Source: Bilabrum cf. latius
Lineage: Eukaryota; Bigyra: Bicosoecida; Bigyra; Bicosoecida
DNA length: 64,000 bases
NCBI GenBank assembly: GCA_965178125.1
Contig: OZ237751.1
Location: forward strand, 434,001 to 498,000
Reading direction: 5' to 3'
Of the stretch, positions 22,432-34,703 are shown one piece after another (position 1 is the stretch's first letter; the number at the start of each line of letters is the position of its first letter). The position numbers and the translations under genes are program-made. The notes beneath the pieces are model-generated. The model worked only from the letters and a program-made list of their open reading frames with translations, was not told the origin of the DNA and ran no database searches.

Positions 22432-25400
22432 ATGTTATACTTGCTGGCTGCCCTTGCGGGCGCCGCAATGGCCTCAAGGGATGCGAACCTCTTGTGCGAT
22501 CACACCACGGAAGAAGCACCGAGCGGTCTCTGCGACCAATTACATGAGCTGCAGGCTGCAGAAGGCGAAATAAGTGTAGTATCTGCCTCAAAAAATATTC
22601 AACTTGTGTATGGTGGTGATGATGGTGAGATGACTCAGTGTGATTCAGTGGCGCATGTGCTTGGCATCTCGATAGTTTCTGTCCGCAGCGTGCAATTGTA
22701 TCTCGCACTATGTACTAGCACGCAGGAGGGTATGTTGTGCATGGATAGGATGGATCGTCCGGGCAGTCCTTTCGGTCCGTGCCAAGTGCAGATACCACCG
22801 ATGAGGAGCTTTCAGCCTGGGCTGCATTTCGCGCCGGGTCTGGAGGCAGCGGAGCGCTGGCAATAGCCTCCGATAGAACCGGGCCAAGTCTGTTTCCCAA
22901 TGAATTTCCAGCTGAGCATGGTTCGCGAGCTGGTGGCGTCTCCGACAATGCATCGCTGAGCATGGGCCTGCTAAGGGACCGCTCGCTCACCTACACGCAC
23001 ACGCTTGTGCCGGCTCCCAACGCCAATTCCCTCCCGTTGCCGGCTTTTGTGCCCCCATCTATCGACGGAGCCCCGCAATACGTAGCCGTGGAGATATCCT
23101 ACTGGCAGCACGAGGCGAACGAGGGCTTCAGAGGGCAGCTTGCCGACGCGCGCATGCACATGCAGCTGGTCAGCCCCAGCGCACTGGAAGGGGACCGGAA
23201 TGAGCCGAACGAACACATCAACATCACCACCCCGGTGCATTCCATCGACCAAGCTGGTCTGGGCCGGGTGAACCGCTGGAGGATGGGCTCATCCTCCGCC
23301 TCCGCCTCGATCAGCCCGGCCCTAGCAGGCGACGCGACGGGCAGACAGGGCTCCTCGCAGCGCGTGGTTGAGCTGGTGCCTCGGGACGTGAACGCATCGG
23401 ATGGAAGGTTCGTGAAGCTGGCAGCGATCGCGCGGGTGGAATCCTCCTGCGACGACCGCGCCGCGACCACGAACGAGCCTGAGTGGGTGCAGCGGCAAGA
23501 GGATTCTAGGCGGGGAGGCAGGCCTCGTGGCTGCATCGTGGTGCTGACCCAGGACGCCCGCAGGCACCTATGGATGGGCCACATCACGCGCACCATCGCC
23601 TACGCGAACCTCACGATCGCTCTGCTGCGAGGAACAGCCCCTCAGAGGGGGGAGCCCCAGGACGCCCACGCCCACCACCACTATGCCCGGCTGCCCGAGC
23701 ACCCCTCCGTGCTGCAGATCCGAGCCAGGAGCTCTGACTCTGCAGCCACCTACAACGGCTTCGGCGCGTTGGGGGCGGGTTAGCCAGCGTGGCCTATCCG
23801 ACCAGCCCTGGCCGCGTGCCCCCACGACACGGCTGGGGCAGTGTCCTGGGACGCAGCAAGCACCTGGAGCAGGACTGGTGCGGCTGTCGCGGAGCTCGCT
23901 CCAGGGGGCACCCCTGCCGATTGGGCCGACGTCACGCTGCCCGAGAACACCGTGGTGCTGATTGGAAGGGGTGCCTTGACCGAATCAAATCAGATCGGTG
24001 CGAGGCTTCTGGGGACAGTGCGCGTGCCACCTGGATCTGCTCTCGTGATCGAAGACAGCGGAACCTCTGGTCTTCTCACCAGCGGGGAGCAGGATCCTGT
24101 CGACGGCACGGCAGCGTCACTCACCCGCCCGATCGGCGTGGTCATTCACCAGCGCGGCGGTACCATCGCGGGTCACGGGAACGCCCGCGTGGCTGTGGGC
24201 GGGCCGGGCTGCCGGTACAGCGGGCAGCTGCGCTGGGTGATTCACGGCAATAAGACTGCGCACGGAAATCCCACGGATGATCCCTCTTAGGACAGAAGCG
24301 CCTCACAAGTGCCCACCAAGGGCATCGTGGTGACGGGTGCCGGGAGCGCTCTGGATCTCCACGGGAGAGAGACTGCGCGCACCTGGACCTGGCTGGCGCA
24401 CTCGGCCCGGCCGGGCGACTCCGTCGTTTACCTGCAGCACCCGCTGGCCAGTGCAAAAACTGGTGACCAAATCGTGCTCACGACAAGCAGGCATAGGGAC
24501 TACTTCGAAGACACGCACGGCAACGAGGTCGCGACAGTGCAGGAGGTGCGAAGCGGCGGCTTGGAGCTGCGGCTGACCAGAGTCCTTTCCGAGATGCACT
24601 GGGCCGGCAGGGAATACCAGGCAGAGGTTGGCCTGCTGACCCGCAACGTAGTCATCGAGGGTGGAGCCGCGCCTGGCGCACTCATGGATGGAGATGACCC
24701 GGAGGGCGACCGCTTCGGAGCCCACACGATGGCTGGGTTTGACGCGGTTCTGCGCGCGGATGGGGTGCAGGTCCTGAGGGGCGGGCAGCGCAACCAGCTC
24801 GCGAGGTATCCGTTTCACATGCACATCCTCAGCGGATGGGCGGGCAACGGGTCCTACGTGCGGGGGTGCTCCGTGCAAGACTCCTTCTTCCGGGCTGTGA
24901 CTGTGCACGGGACGAACGAGGCGCACGTTGAGCGGCTGGTGGCATACAATGTGGCTGGCAATGCGGTGTATATGGAAGATGGCTTGGAGGAGCGCAACGT
25001 GATCGAGTTCAATCTCGTCGCCCGTGTGATGGCGATCGGGGCGTGGGCGGCAGGCGGCGCCCAGGCGGGGGAGCGCTTCTGCGCGGGATGTGTGACACCG
25101 AGGAGCGGATACCAGCCGTTCACGAGGTCGCAGCTGGTGCAGGGGGCTGACACGGCAGCGTCACCCTTCTACTTTCCCAACATGTACAACGTGGTGCGGG
25201 GCAATGTGGCGAGCGGGGGCTGGTCGGGTTTCTCCTTCCCAAACATGCCGCGAGCGATGGGCCTGGCAGTTGGCTCCGGCGTGTCCAACGCGCAGCCCAT
25301 CAACCGCCCGGTGTTGGAGATGCATGGCAACATCGCGCACTCGTCAGGAATGACGTGGCCCACGGGAGCGTCGATTTATCTGGGTGGTGAGCTGCAGTAC

Positions 25401-27836
25401 CGTGAAGAGGACGACGTGAACTCGGGGATCACGTACAACAGCGGGCGCGTGGGCCGACGCACACGCTGGCCCGACGGCTCCAATGTGCCGACGTTCTTCA
25501 ACGACACGAGGACTCATCTGTGCCAGCAGGCACAGAACCACTGGGGTACCGCCGTGGAAGTGCACAGAGCCGAGGTATACGACTGCTTCCAGGGCCCCGT
25601 GCTCTTCGGGGAGGCGCTGCTGCAGGACGCATGGTTGCAGGGCAGGACAGACAACCCGGTGGCAGCCGACGACGTCAATCGGCGCAGGGGTTTCCAGTAC
25701 TACGACACGAGCGTGCGAACATTGCTAAGCAACGTGACGTTTGCGAGATTTGAGCGGGATGATGAAGCCGCCCTGCTGACCATGACACACTCGGACCACT
25801 TCACCAACCAGGCCATCAACTGCGTCCAAGAGGCCACGTTCGTGGACGTGGCCCCCGCGAATCGGATCGTTCAGGTCAACATGGCAGAACACGCGCTGCA
25901 TGCCCGCCAAGCAAACAGAGAGACGGGCGCAGCTCGACGCAGCAACATTGTAGACTTTGACGGGTCGGCCTCGGGGTGGGGCGTGCCCACGATCATCGGG
26001 TCGCACCTCGAGTGGTGGGACGCTGGCCCGGGCTGCCATCGGGACTAGGTGCTGGGCATGTGGATGTGCGACCTGGATCCAGCTGCGGATCCTGCCCTGC
26101 GGCACGAGCTGCCGGACTGGCTGCGGGCAGGCGTTCAGGCTGCCGCGAGCAGCTCGCTTCGGCTTCTTCCTGAACGTGCAGGCAACCCTAGTGCCTGCTC
26201 TTCTTCCGCATGCGCGAGTCACGATGAGACAGGCGACATCCTGCGATCCGTGGCACTGTCGCACCCCTTCACGCGTGACTGGAGGACAATTTCGCCCACT
26301 GCTCGGCACGTCGCTCACGTGAGTCTCCACATTCCAGGGATGATGCGAGGCAGTGCGGACAGGGATCACGACCACACCTACGGGTACTGGAGGAGGCTGA
26401 CAGACCCACTGACGGCGAGCCGGAACCGGACGCTTCCGTTCACGCTGAACAGCGGCGTGACGGGCATCGGCAACACTGGCTGGCGGCTTCACCTGGACCA
26501 CTACGGGGCCTCGCCGAGCCATTTCTCCCTGCGCACGCCACAGATCGACCGGGGTCGCTTCGTGGTCATGGTGCTCCGATACCCGCCCGGGACCACGATC
26601 CACCGAGTCTCCCTCGTACAGCTGTGGTTCGGAGGTCCCTTCGAGGAGGAGGTGCCAGTGGCCCGGTCCATCGATGAGATCATGGACGAGCATGAGAGGG
26701 TACCTTCCGTGGAGGAGGTCACACGGCTGTGCCAGGGGCAGAGGAACGGCTTGTGCTCCGCGTTCATCGACGGCAACCACACGGATGCGGGTCCCAAGGT
26801 GTTCTTTGACGAGTCCACCGGGTACCTCTACCTCAGGATGGTCAACCTGTACCACTACATGGCCGGAGGGCAGGCCTACTCGCGGAACTGGTACTACTCG
26901 AGGCAGGGCATGTGGCGCACGGGATCCGATTTCTGGCACCGGCTCACGGTCAACATGAGCTGCCCCGAGTAGTACAGAGAAAAACACGCGAGCCCCCACC
27001 TTGGCTATCCGGGGTACAACGCAGAGGAAACCGTGGATCTCTGTAGGACCGCGCCTGTAGACACAACGCCACCGTGGTCCGTCTCCGCTGCTGATGCAGC
27101 AGCAGCAGCAGGAGCAACGGCAGCAGGCGGCAACAGGCGCAGCCTCCGCCGCTTGCAGGCTGCTGGCAGCGGCATCACCGGCAGCCTGCCTCTGAGGGAG
27201 GGGGACTTCCCACCCGGCTGGCTCTCGGTGCAGCCTTCTGCCGGCAGGGTGCAGCCCATGGTGGAGTTGGCGCACGCCCGCGTTGTCGCCTCGCCCTCGC
27301 CCACTCCAAGCGCGACTCCCAGCCGTTCGCCGTCGCCAAGCGCGTCCTCCTCCTCGCCTGCCATGCCTCCCGGCACATCTGCCAGTCCCAGCCCGGGGTC
27401 CCTCGGCTCGCCAGGGGACGGGAGTGGTTCCCCTGGCGCTGACGGGGATTCGAATGGCGAGGGTGACGACGGCCTGTCCGCGGGGATCATCGCAGGTGCA
27501 GCGGTGGGCGGCGTGGTGGCTCTGGCCGCGATCGGGGCCGCGGTGTGGTGGCTCGCGGGAAGCCGCGCAGGCAGGTCCGCCTCCAGGCGAGTGTCAAGTG
27601 CGAGCCCCGGTGGGAAGGACGGGACCAAAGGTGGTGCGTACCAGGTGGCTGGAAATGGCGTGACGAGTGGACCCAGGATGCCTTACGAGGCCGACAGCAA
27701 GCAGGCTGCTGGCGACGGTGCGCACGCCGGTGGGAGGCGAGCCATGGCAAAAAGGAACGGCAACTTCTCGGTGCAGAATCCTATAGGAGCATCGGGCCGC
27801 AACCAGGCGCTCCCTTTGGGGAATCGGCGCGCGTGA
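22432..27836 (+). CDS. G8-domain / CEMIP-like type I membrane protein with parallel-beta-helix repeats
   Basis: 1,745 residues in two exons (22432-22624, 22792-27836); the 167-nt intron (GTGAGA...GTGCAG) was placed because it joins the signal-peptide frame (MLYLLAALAGAAMASRDA) to the main frame in phase. Around 23.85-24.1 kb is a G8 domain (WDAASTWSRTGA, WADVTLPENTVVLI, GTVRVPPGSALVIEDS). Then come TWTWLAHSARPGDSVVYL, EVGLLTRNVVIEGG, RYPFHMHILSG and right-handed beta-helix (PbH1) segments such as NVAGNAVYMEDGLEERN, in the order of CEMIP/TMEM2 and protist relatives, which bind or cleave hyaluronan in animals. Near the end IIAGAAVGGVVALAAIGAAVW is a TM helix followed by a basic tail. TAG codons at 23781, 24288, 26046 and 26970; stop TGA. 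The substrate here is unknown. Confidence 0.87.
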
Positions 27837-27870
27837 TGACTCGGAGCTGCAAGCTAGAGTGCTTTTTCGG

Positions 27871-27904
27871 TCTAGTCTAGTCTAGTCTAGTCTAGTCTAG
27901 TCTA
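27871..27904 (+). repeat. (TCTAG)n microsatellite
   Basis: Six perfect TCTAG units plus TCTA, 35 bp past the G8-gene stop. The unit contains TAG in every frame, so its position outside coding sequence is notable only as a probable 3' UTR element. Confidence 0.95.
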
Positions 27905-28022
27905 CGCACCTCTTAAAATTGCGGAGTTTGTAGTTCTTCTTTGCAAATCTGCTCACTACAGCTAAACCTTCCCACGGAGGTCTGCAAGCAAGCGTCACGC
28001 TAGACGGTATCCTGATTTTGCT

Positions 28023-29366
28023 ATGCGAATTCCCAAGATCCTCGTGGTGTTTGGACACGGTGCAGGAGCAAAGTCTGGGCACCCTTGGATGCAATCATGG
28101 GCAAAACGTTTGGAATCTTTGAGTTTGCCAGGAAAATCTCAGATATCGGTGCGTCTTTTTGACTTTAAAGGCAACCGGATACCGAGACTTGCCGAGCAAA
28201 TGCTCGAGCAGGCGCAATAGCTTGCTGCAGCACACTTAGATCAGGCAGACATGGAACGATCAGTCATTTTACTGGCTGGAAAATCGATGGGGTCAAGGGC
28301 AGCGTGCTAGCTAGCCATGGATCTCGTTGGAAAAGGCGTGGAATCCGTTTCAGGCTTCAGGCTCGCAGGTGTTGTAGCCTTTGGGTACCCCATGGTAGGA
28401 GGCAAGGGAGCAATTCGAGATGAATGGGTTCGCAAACAAACGCTGCCGCTGCTGCTGTGCTCTGGCACGGCAGATCCCATGGGTCCTGTGGATCTCCTGC
28501 GAAGGATCGGAGCCCAGGCTGGAGGAAAATGCGACTTGCACCTCACAGAAGGTGGCAATCACTCCATTGTAGTTCCTCCTAGCAAGCTCAAGAAGCGTGG
28601 CGAAACCGCAGACGAGAGTGACGCTCGCATCGCTAGCGCCGTGCGATGGTTCCTGCTCCGCCGGTGTGGTTTCCCCGGCAAGCTTCGAGAGCCCACCAAC
28701 CACTGGCATGCTGCTGCAAGCAGCACCGGGATAGAGGGAAGTATGCCTGGAAGGCGCCCTCAAGGGCTAGAGACGCTGTCTGCTGCGCCGTCGTCATCAG
28801 CAGCAGGATCAGCAGCAGGGTCATCATCCTCGTCCTTTTCGTCAGCGGCTGCCTCAGGCGTCGCAGCAGCAGGCAAGATAAGGACTCCAGAGACTGGCGA
28901 AAAACTAGGGGCGTCAAAGAAAAGCCGATCCATCAAGTCCAGCCGAAAATCAAGGGGAGGGGCAAGGGGAGGGGAGGGGGGAGGGGCAAGGGGAGGGGCA
29001 AGGGGAGGGGCAAGGGGAGGGGCAAGGGGAGGGGCAAGGGGAGGGGCAAGGGGAGGGGCAAGGGGAGGGGCAGGGGCAAGGGGAGGGGCAAGGGGAGGGG
29101 CAAGGGGAGGGGAGGGGGGAGGGGTGAAGGAGGGGGCATCAGCCGCTGGGATAGGGAAAGGGGGCAAAGCCACCACGTCACTCGGGAGGAAGCGCAGGAG
29201 GGCGCCATCCGCTGGCAGGGCCCCTGGCACGAAAACCGGGATTGGATCGAGGGCAGGGGCAGGGAGCCACAGCAGAGGCAACTCGAAGGCGGCCACGAGC
29301 GGGGCAGGATCGAAGGGTGCAACGGCGGATGGCAGCCAGAGGCGGTCCAAGCGACGTAGGCAGTGA
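28023..29366 (+). CDS. TEX30/KANSL3-type alpha/beta hydrolase with RGG-rich C-terminal tail
   Basis: 447 residues. The hydrolase core starts at once: ILVVFGHGAGA, then LLAGKSMGSRAA (nucleophile elbow with Ser), GVVAFGYPM, LLLCSGTADPMGP (Asp) and GGNHSIVVP (His), i.e. the triad and order of the TEX30/KANSL3 alpha/beta hydrolase-like family. A TAG lies at 28218 and another at 28308, four codons after the GSR of the nucleophile elbow; the family fold continues on both sides. After about residue 290 the protein turns into basic low-complexity sequence with about fourteen Gly-Gly-Ala-Arg-type units from a 12-bp minisatellite, then a Lys/Arg-rich end. RGG tails usually bind RNA or nucleic acid; joining one to this hydrolase is unusual. 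Stop TGA at 29364. Confidence 0.75.
28955..29130 (+). repeat. AGGGGAGGGGCA 12-bp minisatellite
   Basis: Near-perfect 12-bp units with a few shortened or variant copies (at about 28970-28985, 29070 and 29105), encoding the Gly-Gly-Ala-Arg tail of the hydrolase. The G-rich strand could form G-quadruplexes. Confidence 0.93.
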
Positions 29367-29509
29367 TAAAGTGTTGCGGTACAGTGCCGGGAAGGGCCGT
29401 CCAGCCTGACCCAATTGTAGCGAAACACTAGTATTTAGTTCCGGGATTTCGCGGCGCCTGGACAATCCCATTTCACCAGCACAATGTCACCTCTCACATT
29501 TAGGCACTC

Positions 29510-31770
29510 ATGTAGGCTGACCATTGGCAATGCCAACGCTGCACAACTTTTAACGAACCGACGTTTCTGGCTTGCTCTATGTGCCGATGGCAGCGCGTTG
29601 GAACGGCAGGTACGACCTCAGCAGGTGCAGGAACGGGGCCTGAATTGGCAGGCTCCAACCTGCTGTTGATAGACGTAAGTCGCTACAAAAGCTTCAAACC
29701 GGACATGCATGTAATATTTGTGCTGAAATTCGTTCTGTGTCTTCTTTTAACCCTTGCGATATTTCGCAGGATCCCGTGCTGCGCGCATCCATGGAAGCTG
29801 TGTGTGGACCATCCCCGTCTGCGTCAGTGCTGGTTCGGACCCTGCGATAGAACGATCAAGATATTCCAGAGCAGCTCGCTGCAGCAGTAGTCGCAGAGTA
29901 GGACGCTATCGTTCAAACGCAAGATCTTCGACCGGCGGGTGTCGAACGCACCACCGACGACTGGCCGTAGCAGGCCAGAGTTCGCGGTCCAATTCAGGTA
30001 CAGGTCCCATTTGTATCGGAGGCTAGGCCAAATCGACTACGGAGACGCCTTGCGGCTGCTCGGGGCGCCAAGCTACTGGGGCCTACTGAAATTCGCAAGG
30101 TAGCTGCCTCCGAGGCAGGTAGAGAACTCAATGACAGGCTTGCCTCGGACGCGAAGGCAGAGCCCGACTAGATTTTGCAGCGAGCAAGGCAATTCGAGCG
30201 GATAGCTGGTCCAATTTCCGCTGAGCCCACGGTGAGCGAGCAACTCGTGGACCGCATGGTCGAACAGGTATTGCCAGCTCGGGAGGCAGCTGGTTCTGCG
30301 GCTCGTGCTGCATCCGGTCCAGAGTCCAGTGCAGCAGCAGATGGAGAAGATCAGGGCGCTGGGACCGGTGCGCTGGATGGAGCGGCCGACGCCACGGCTG
30401 CCGGTGCGGTCCCCGCCGATGATGCCGCCGGCCCCGCCACTGGAGCCGGCACCGGTGACGGTGGCCCAAGCTCTGCGTCAGCCACTGGCATGGGCACCGA
30501 GGCGCGAGACAGGGCCAAACGCCTTGTGACGGACCTCATGAACTGCGTGCTCGGACTAAATGCCATTTTGCAGCGCGAAAGGATCAGCAGGAAGGCGCTC
30601 GAGACGGCACTGCTGGACGAGAGGGCAGCTCACGCCGTGGGTACGGGCGCGCTCTTGCACCACTGCGGGGCGACGCTGGAAGGCCTCAAGAAAATCTCCC
30701 CCGATCTGAGTGAAGCGATCGGTCCGCTCGGAGAGGGCGCTGTCGCTAGGTGCAGGGCACTGCGGAACCAGACAAGGTAGCTCCAGCCGCAGTCAGTGGC
30801 CCCTAGAGGCGGAGGATCCGCCCCCGGTGGAATCGGCCCTCACAGCTCCACCGGCGGCAGTGGCGCTGCCCGCGGGGGCGCCGGTGGCTCCCATCCACCT
30901 CCGGTCGTGGTCGCGCCCCGACGACAACGTGTAGTGCCCAGCGGGCCTCCGCCGATGCCCACCATGCCGACGGCTGCCCAGCAATCACAGCCGGCGGGCA
31001 CGGGAGATGGTGGTCCATCGGGGCCCATCGTCCTGCCCCCGCCCGGCAGCCATCAATTGACCGGGGCAGGACCAGCGACCGGGCATTGGCAACAGGCTGC
31101 CAGCGCCCCTGCTCCTGCCCCGCTGCAGCTGGAGAAGCTGAACGACCCAGTGGACGCATGTGTCGAGGATCCCGGCGATTTCGCAGCTCTGGGTTGGCAG
31201 GCGTATGCCGCGACAGAGGCTCAGCCGCGGCTCGCACGCACGGGCAGGGAAGCCATCTCTGCCCTTGCACAGCATGTGAGACGCTTCAGGCTGCTCCAGC
31301 AGGGGCACGAGCTGCAGCGGTCCAGAGGTGCCGAGCTGCTCGTGGGTGCGCGCAAGCGGGACCACCTGCAGAGGCACATCGTCGAGTGGCGGAGGAACAA
31401 GGCGCACGAGAAGGAACAGGCATAGATCAGGGACATGGTGGAGAGAGGACAGCCTGTCTCCATTGCGCAGCTCAACAAAACGCGCGTTTCATACGCAAAG
31501 GCAAGGCAGAATCCCTTCCTCGCTGCATGCCCAGTGTGCTTCACAGGCCCGTGCCAGATTGACAATACATACGTCGGTCCGTGCCGCGAAAAGCACATGT
31601 TGTGCCTACCGTGCATGCAGCACCACGCCGCGAGGCTGATTCGCTCGGACATATCCCGGATCACGTGCGGGCATGAGGGCTGCGATGCGGTGATCGACCA
31701 GGCGGACGTGCTTGCTATTCTGAGCGATGAAGACCTGCTCAGCAGCTACAGGGCACTCCTTGGCACCTGA
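29510..31770 (+). CDS. RanBP2-type zinc finger + RING1-like protein, truncated paralogue of the RBR ligase downstream
   Basis: Two exons (29510-29674, 29770-31770), 95-nt phase-0 intron (GTAAGT...CGCAG), 721 residues. The second codon is TAG. The first 25 residues hold a RanBP2/NZF finger (W-x-C-x2-C-x3-N-x6-C-x2-C: HWQCQRCTTFNEPTFLACSMC), which commonly binds ubiquitin. A long helical/low-complexity middle includes GTGALLHHCGATLEGLKK, matching the neighbour at 33.1 kb. The end carries a RING-like Cys/His cluster (CPVCFTGP, CREKHMLCLPCM, CGHEGC). It stops at TGA 31768 exactly where the paralogue goes on into IBR and RING2, so the catalytic cysteine is absent. TAG codons at 29513, 29848, 29899, 29968, 30169, 30778 and 31423. 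Perhaps a ubiquitin-binding regulator, or a decaying copy. Confidence 0.77.
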
Positions 31771-31942
31771 AGGCAGGGCAGTTGACCGGATGGGTGAAGA
31801 TTTTTTGCTGGGCGAACCTGCAACATGCGGCAGGGAGAAGGTGGGCGAAACTGTCCTTCAAGTGACTTGTAACCGGAACCTCCAGAATGCCTCCCTGAGG
31901 ATCCATCCTTTTTCGCGTTTAAACTTACAAACTATCATCGAA

Positions 31943-34703
31943 ATGGAAGGACAGCAATGGAGATGCTCATGCTCGCTTCTTAATTCGTCTGATCACTTGG
32001 CGTGCTCGGCTTGTGGCCAGGAGAGGCAGTAGGATCGCGGAGGAGGAGGCGACCATTCGGTCGCTGCAGATGATCTCTTCGCGATGATTCCCGTAAGATT
32101 GTTTGATATTAATTCAATTGGCGCATTGTCATAGCTGGTGGGGTAACCGGTAGTGGTCTCTCTATCCAAAAAATCGTTCGCAGAACGCGGACCACCAAGC
32201 TTTCGCTCGAGTCGAGCTAGGGCAGTAGCCAACCGCAGCGTAGGTCATGGCCTTCCTAAGGAACAACCATCTCCCAGTTTCCGATGCTCTTCTTGCCCTT
32301 AGCGTGGCGTAGAGTGACAGCAATGCCCGTTCTGCAGTATTGTCCTCGGCCGCACCCGGTCAAAGCCATGCTGTAGAGACCTCTGTGGAACAGACCAGTC
32401 TATCTTGGAAGCAAAAGCTAACGAGGAGCATCGCAAATGATCGAAAATTTCAGGAGATCACGCCAGATTAGATATGCGCTTCCGCGCTCCACCTAGCACA
32501 AGACGAGTTGAATGGCAAGCTCGCGGCTGCTACCCAGTTGGATGCTGCTGCGATTCTCAAGGCGGCCAATGAAGAGGAGCAAGGCAAAGAAGCAATGAAA
32601 ACAGCGCCCCAAATAGCTGCTATCCGCGCGTACCCGGAAAGTTTGCACATGGACGAAGCAGCAGCAGCAGCGGCGGCGGTAGCGGCAGCGGCAGACGCAG
32701 CTGAGGCCGCTCGAGCAGCCATGCCAAGGGCGGGCACTGATCGGGATCAGGAAGCGGCAGCTGGGGAAGCTTCAAATACTACGGAGCTACAGGCTGAAAA
32801 TGGTGGTGGTGCCGCTACTGCCGGCGGGACAGATGGCCAGCAGGAGCAGTAGCAGGATCCGGCGACAGCGACTGCAGCAGGGGCTGGGGCAGAACCAGCT
32901 GCTCCCGAAGGCGAGCGAGGCGGGGCGGCATCGGGCGCGGGCGGCGAGACAGACGCAGAAATGGCGGCTCGTCTCGCCGCCGAGGACGGCCACGGGCTTC
33001 ACGGGGCATTCGGCGAGATGGGCGGCATGGGTGGTCAATCCGCTCGTGCCGCCATCCAGGGCCTGTACGCCTGTTTTCAAAGGGAGAGGATCCGGTCGGA
33101 AGCACTAGCCCAGGCACTTGAGGACGAAAGAGAAGTCCGGGCGGCGCACACCGGGGCGCTGTTGCACTAGTGCGGCGTGGCGCTGCAGGGCCTCAAGAAC
33201 AGCGTGCCGCAGCTGGGCAGTGTGATAGGCCCACTCGGGGAGATTGCCATGAAGAACGCCGCCATCGCCAGGCAGGAAACGAGAAGACTTCTGGTTGCAG
33301 ATCCTGGGACTGTGGCCGATGAAGCTGTCGCTGCAGCTGCTGGTACGCGCGCGGGATTCGGTGCCGCGCAACAACGGGAGCCAGCCGCATCCGCCAGCAG
33401 CATGCCGCTGAGGCGCCGCGCAGCGCCCTCTGCGCCCCCTCCGATGCCGGTAGCCTTTCCCCAGTATGCAACGGGGTCGCACGCACCCGTTGATCCGACT
33501 GCACCACCGGGTGTCATCGTTCTCCCGCCACCAGGGAGCCGCACGGGTGCAGGACAAGCGACAGGGCATTGGCAGCAGGCTGCCAGCGCCCCTGCTCCTG
33601 CCCCGCTGCACCTGGAGAAGCTGAACGACCCAGTGGACGCATGTGTGGAGGATCCCGGCGATTTCGCAATCAGCGTGAGGAGAAAGGACCGGCAGTCCAT
33701 TCGCGAGGCGGTGTCTGCAGACCGCACCCTGGGGCTGGCCGGCACTGCACGCGAAGCCATTAACTGCTTGCAGGCGCAGGTGCTTCAGTACAGGATGCTG
33801 CAAGTCAGGGAGGCACGAATGCAGCTGCGAGACATGCGGAGGCTCCGAACCATCAAAGTGCAGCTGGGGATCGAGCGCTGGAAGGACGAGTCCAAGAACG
33901 GCAAGGTGTTCCGCGATCAGCAGGCCGAGATTCGGAGGATGATCCGGACAGGGCAGCGGGTACCCGTGGGAGCCAGGAACCTGTTGCGCCTGACCCGGCA
34001 GCAAGCCGCCGCAGATCCGTTCCTGGAGATGTGCGACGTGTGCTACGTCGGTCCGTTTGCCGTGGGCGATACGTTCGTGGCGCAGTGTGGGCACAAGCTT
34101 TGCGTGGGCTGCACGCAGAACCACACGGCGCACTGCATCCAGAGCAACCAGGCGGTTGTCGAGTGCTTCGCGCACGATTGCGATCAGATCCTTGGCGGGC
34201 CTGACGTGCGAGCCATCCTGGCGGGACACGCGGAAGAGGACAAGCTGATCGCCATGTACGACGAGGTGCTCGCGAAGCGCGCAATCGAGTCGATGGGCAA
34301 GTCCATCCAATGTCCCAACAAGGAGTGCAACGACGTGCTTCTACTGGAGGAGGGCGCGGGGGGCGAGGGCGACGAAGCCGGCAAGGTGAAGTGCCTCTCC
34401 TGCAGCAGCGAGTTCTGCCACAAGTGCAAGGTGCCGTGGCACAAAGGCTCGACCTGCGAAAAGTTCCAGCAGTGGCTCAAGGAGAACGGGAGCGCCGACG
34501 AGAGCTTCAAGCAGTGGCAGCTGGACAGGCAGACCAGGGCGTGCCCGTATGCCGACTGCGGGGCGATTGTGGAGAGAACGGGCGGCTGTAATCGCCTGGG
34601 CTGCAGGTGTGGAAGGAATTTCTGCTACAGGTGCGGGTATAAGCTGGTGAACGGTTACGCCGACTTCGGCATCGCCGGTCACCCGTGCCCTGTGCACGGC
34701 TGA
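31943..34703 (+). CDS. RanBP2-finger RBR E3 ubiquitin ligase
   Basis: Two exons (31943-32092, 32184-34703), 91-nt phase-0 intron (GTAAGA...CGCAG) at the same place as in the upstream paralogue; 889 residues. It begins MEGQQWRCSC and then NSSDHLACSAC, a RanBP2-type finger with one residue missing between the first cysteines. After an Ala/Gly-rich middle comes a complete RBR module: RING1 (CDVCYVGP, CGHKLCVGC), IBR (CPNKECNDV, CLSCSSEFCHKCKVPWH) and RING2 (CPYADCGAIVERTGGCNRLG, CRCGRNFCYRC). The Cys in GGCN is the residue that carries ubiquitin in RBR ligases. The architecture recalls HOIL-1/HOIP. TAG codons at 32030, 32226, 32241, 32310, 32469, 32850 and 33168; at 33168 the upstream paralogue has His. 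Stop TGA. Confidence 0.86.

Noticed and set aside
27871-27904. (TCTAG)n as a telomeric or transposon-terminal repeat
   Set aside because: Short, isolated, no inverted partner or target duplication, and placed just after a gene end.
32960-33170. Separate small gene between the two RING paralogues
   Set aside because: It is in frame with the RBR ligase and matches the corresponding part of the upstream paralogue across the TAG at 33168.
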